From NCBI GenBank assembly GCA_031213475.1, contig JARUPZ010000014.1, forward strand, positions 5,739,674 to 5,803,673: a stretch of DNA of 64,000 nucleotides, written 5' to 3'. The stretch comes from Nereocystis luetkeana (Eukaryota > Sar > Phaeophyceae > Laminariales > Laminariaceae). The translations under genes were made by a program, and so were the position numbers. Shown here one piece after another: positions 61,115-64,000 of the stretch (position 1 is its first letter; each line of letters starts with the position of its first letter). Under the pieces are notes generated by a model. It made no database searches and was not told where the DNA came from. It saw only the letters and a list, made by a program, of their open reading frames with translations.

Positions 61115-64000
61115 TCAGTAGATAGGCTCGAAGCCGTAGTCAGACTTCCTGTCGAACGAAGCACCGTTATGGACCTTCAGCCTGGCGTCGTCGAGGCCGG
61201 TGTTGCCGGACATTACAGTTCTCGTAGAGTCATCGAAGCGGATCGTCACAGCATCTTCGAACGAGTTGCCGATAAACTCGGTGCCATCGGCATCCATGAT
61301 CTTGAGCGTCTCTATGCCCCCAATAATGGTGTTCTCTTGGAAACAGTTGTCCCTCGACCGCCCCGACTCTACCACATCGGGCGCGTCGGACCCGAGGTAC
61401 GAGTAGGCGTTGTATCTGGACAGGGGACAAACACGGGGCCGTGTTGCGAGGAACAACACATATCACGTTGAGTTTAGGCTTTCGTTTACTACCGTGTGTG
61501 GGCGAAGAATCACACCGACATGTTGAAACTATTAGTGGGTAACGTACTGCAAAACATGTGGCACGGCCTTGTACGTTTTGGCTGGTAGGCAGGGGGTTCA
61601 AGCGCTCCACAATGGTGGTATGTAATCAGAAACGTGGAGGGTATTCTCACTTGGTCGAGCCGCTGATGACGTTGTTGGAAAATACATTCCGGCCGCATCC
61701 CACGGAGATTCTCACGCCGTACTTGTTGTTCTCGAATATGTTGTCGGACACCTTAGCGTCGAACGACTCCATCATTGCCAGCCCAGCGTCGCCGTTGTCG
61801 TGGACGTAGTTGCCTACCGTGCAAGAGAAAGAGGGTGTCGTCGAGTCCGGGCAATGATAAATATACCGACCAAAGAGTTCGCTGGTACCCTGCATATCCA
61901 AGGTACTCGCATTGTTAATTGTGTTGCCCGCAGTACATAATTACCTTGTCGGATCACCGCACAATATTATCATTCCCGAGATAGTCAAGCGCGTGTTTTG
62001 TCGTTAGTGCGTCGAGTCCGACTGTATCCAACTAATGTTTGTGTATTAGCATGACCACCGGCTATGTCCCGGTCGTGTGCTTCACTCGTGGCCGGCAGTA
62101 TCTTGACCGGGGCAGGTACAACATGTTTAGCAGCTCCACTCCAAAGTTTGGCATCAGCCGACTAACGACACACAGACCGGCACACCTGTCTGTTTCCCAA
62201 CCTCTACTAGCCCAAGTAAAACTTTTCCATGTCGAGCGGCACATAAGCGTGGGTTAAAACTACATTTTATTTCTCGTGCGCTACACCGCCCAATTGTGAA
62301 GGTGAACGGAGTATCACATACTATGTTTACCACCTAACCATGAGCAGGACTCGATGTACGATAAGCTGCTCACCTTTCACAATAGCGTCGTCGCTGCTCC
62401 GGTGAAGGAATATTCCAGCAGACGACGAAGCACCGCCATAGACCTCGTTTCCCTGGACGAGCAAGATAATATCGCGTTGGTCGGATACGAAGCATCACCG
62501 TGAGAACTAAAGTATCGATGCACCACACAGCGTCTCCCCGCATGCATCGACGAGCGCAAGCAAAGTGCTGCCTGTAGCGCGAGCACGTCATCCGCGGCCG
62601 TTTTGCAGATACCGGCTTCGGGGTCAACTATGCATTGAGTATAATTACTCATATCCCGTCTGGCGATGACCTGAACACCTTGGTCGACTATCTCCACAGC
62701 ACGCGACACGTCAGGCAGATCGTACCTGGATGGACACCCCGTTGCAGCGCTTGGAGGCGATGATACCGTGATATCCGTTGTCGTAGACCTCATTGTCGTG
62801 GATCGTCAGGAAGTCGCTGTCGTCGTGGGGGTCAAAGCCGTACCCCGAGTTGTCGTGCATCTTGTTCCTCCTCCAGTCTCCCTGCTGGTGACCGTACGTG
62901 TAGACCCCGAAGTTGTTGTGGTGTATGTCCGAGTCGTAGATGTTGCCGTAGACGTTTACGTCATCGAACACTTCGAGGTTGCTCTTGTCCACGCAGAATC
63001 CACGGACCTGGTTGGATGATTGACAGATCCAAGCGAGAGTTCGAGCGCCGGTGGAAAATGGGCGAAGATGTGTTTACATTGGAATAGACTCTGGGCTACG
63101 CTTGGTCAACGTGGATTGGTATGCGATAAACGACGTGTTCGCAATGCATGTTTAAAAAAACCGCGCTAGCAGTCGCCCCCTCATACTGGTAGTAGCGGTG
63201 TTTGCGTGATTCTAGACAACATCACAGCAATCTATAAACGGTGTTTGACATACGCACTGTTGGGGATGGCATGCCGGACTAGGCATAGCTATCGTCACCC
63301 TATGCCGGGATGTTCCGGGGTATTCTGCTCAGACCCTCGACTGTCTGCAGACAAATGTTCAGTTACAACGGCAACAGCAGGCTCCCGATGGATAAGACTG
63401 CAAGGCCATGACGGTTGTTTAGGGTATCAAGGAAAACGCAGAAGGTGGTCGGTATCTTTGTTACAGAAAAATATATAACTAGCAGTAACGTCTCCGACCG
63501 CACCTCGTTTCGATTCATTTCCAGATATTAAGCTCAAGTTGTTCCTTTTCTGGCATCTGTTTCCGAACCCACCTTCCACGTGAGGCCGTAGGCCTCGCTT
63601 CCTTGGTATCCAAGGTAGCCCATTTCGCTGTCCACGATGTCCATCCGCGCCTCTCCCATACTCTTCTTGGCTCGGCCCCTGCAAGTCTGGCTGTCGTCGG
63701 TGATGACCTCCGAAACGGCGCTGATGTACGACCGACCGTCCGTTTGGTTTTCGTCTGGCGCATTTGCGGATGTATCCCACGAGAAGACCTGGATTGGCGT
63801 GCGTTCGTTGATGGCGAAAGCGCAACATCAACAGTGTTTGCGGAACACATGACCAGTACCGGTTTGAACGTGATCTAGGTAGTAGTGGTGTTATGATGGA
63901 CAATGTTGGAGGTGCGTGAAACGAAGTGAAAGCCGTTTCATGATGGTGATGGATCATGCCGCGACGCTATACGCAACGGAAAACGACCTGACCTACAATG
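61115..64000 (-). CDS. Mannuronan C5-epimerase, copy 5 (exons 3-7; 5' end outside window)
   Basis: Minus-strand exons: 63788-63573 (exon 3), 63007-62726 (4), 62452-62374 (5), 61813-61651 (6), 61415-61115 (7). Every length equals copy 1, splice sites are GT-AG, phases agree and no stop occurs before TGA at 61117-61115. Exon 4 has the full YGFDPHDDS catalytic motif. The protein is almost identical to copy 1 (same SFDRKSDYGFEPIY C-terminus, against RQSDYG in copy 2), so this is the inverted duplicate of copy 1. Exons 1 and 2 should lie just beyond 64000, so integrity of the whole gene is unknown. Confidence 0.88.

Larger units (their letters stand above)
54314..64000 (-). repeat. Inverted near-identical copy of ~4.14-13.81 kb
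   Basis: Left and right positions sum to about 68,120-68,146 along the whole length (9637/58508, 10833/57313, 4356/63788), so the match is collinear and inverted with few indels. Coding differences are rare and often synonymous. The left end is a sharp breakpoint at 54313/54314, inside a copy of exon 1. The right end runs off the window. Confidence 0.9.

Overview
This is nuclear DNA from a brown alga (Phaeophyceae). It carries multi-exon genes with GT-AG introns for mannuronan C5-epimerases of the AlgG-like parallel beta-helix type, the enzymes that convert mannuronate to guluronate in alginate. Genes in pieces, LINE-type and tyrosine-recombinase mobile elements, and long TTG/CTG microsatellites in introns rule out a prokaryote. 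I cannot name the species from sequence alone.

Layout. (1) 1-30.5 kb: three head-to-tail copies on the + strand of an 8-11 kb unit, each with one seven-exon epimerase gene. Copies 1 (2683-7021) and 2 (13636-18227) each splice cleanly into a 499-residue protein with the catalytic DPHD motif. Copy 3 (25421-29737) is dead: stops in exons 3 and 6, a frameshift inside the DPHD codons, and a lost terminal stop. (2) 30.6-32.2 kb: a frame-broken tyrosine-recombinase (Crypton/DIRS-class) element on the - strand. (3) 32.4-44.88 kb: a tandem array of a ~5 kb unit carrying two kinds of exon-like block from an unrecognised cysteine-pair (CxxC) gene. The blocks are separated by introns full of TTG/CTG repeats. 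Two of the three units hold a ~0.89 kb MITE-like insertion, and the third keeps the empty site. (4) 44.88-51.03 kb: an inverted epimerase unit whose gene (copy 4) has lost exons 4-7. (5) 51.4-53.6 kb: a 5'-truncated LINE-type reverse transcriptase, next to a scrap of the same tyrosine-recombinase family and followed by a second LINE 3' tail. (6) 54.31-64.0 kb: an inverted, nearly identical copy of roughly 4.14-13.81 kb. It carries epimerase copy 5 (exons 3-7 intact, 5' end outside the window) and a stub of the following gene, cut inside exon 1.

The cluster looks like an actively rearranging gene family: tandem duplication, a large inverted duplication around a ~40 kb spacer, decay of some copies and preservation of others. 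The intact copies presumably encode secreted or wall-directed enzymes acting on alginate. Long stretches between genes are mostly duplicated non-coding DNA. One minus-strand island (about 9.27-10.10 kb and its copies) looks like a decayed gene.
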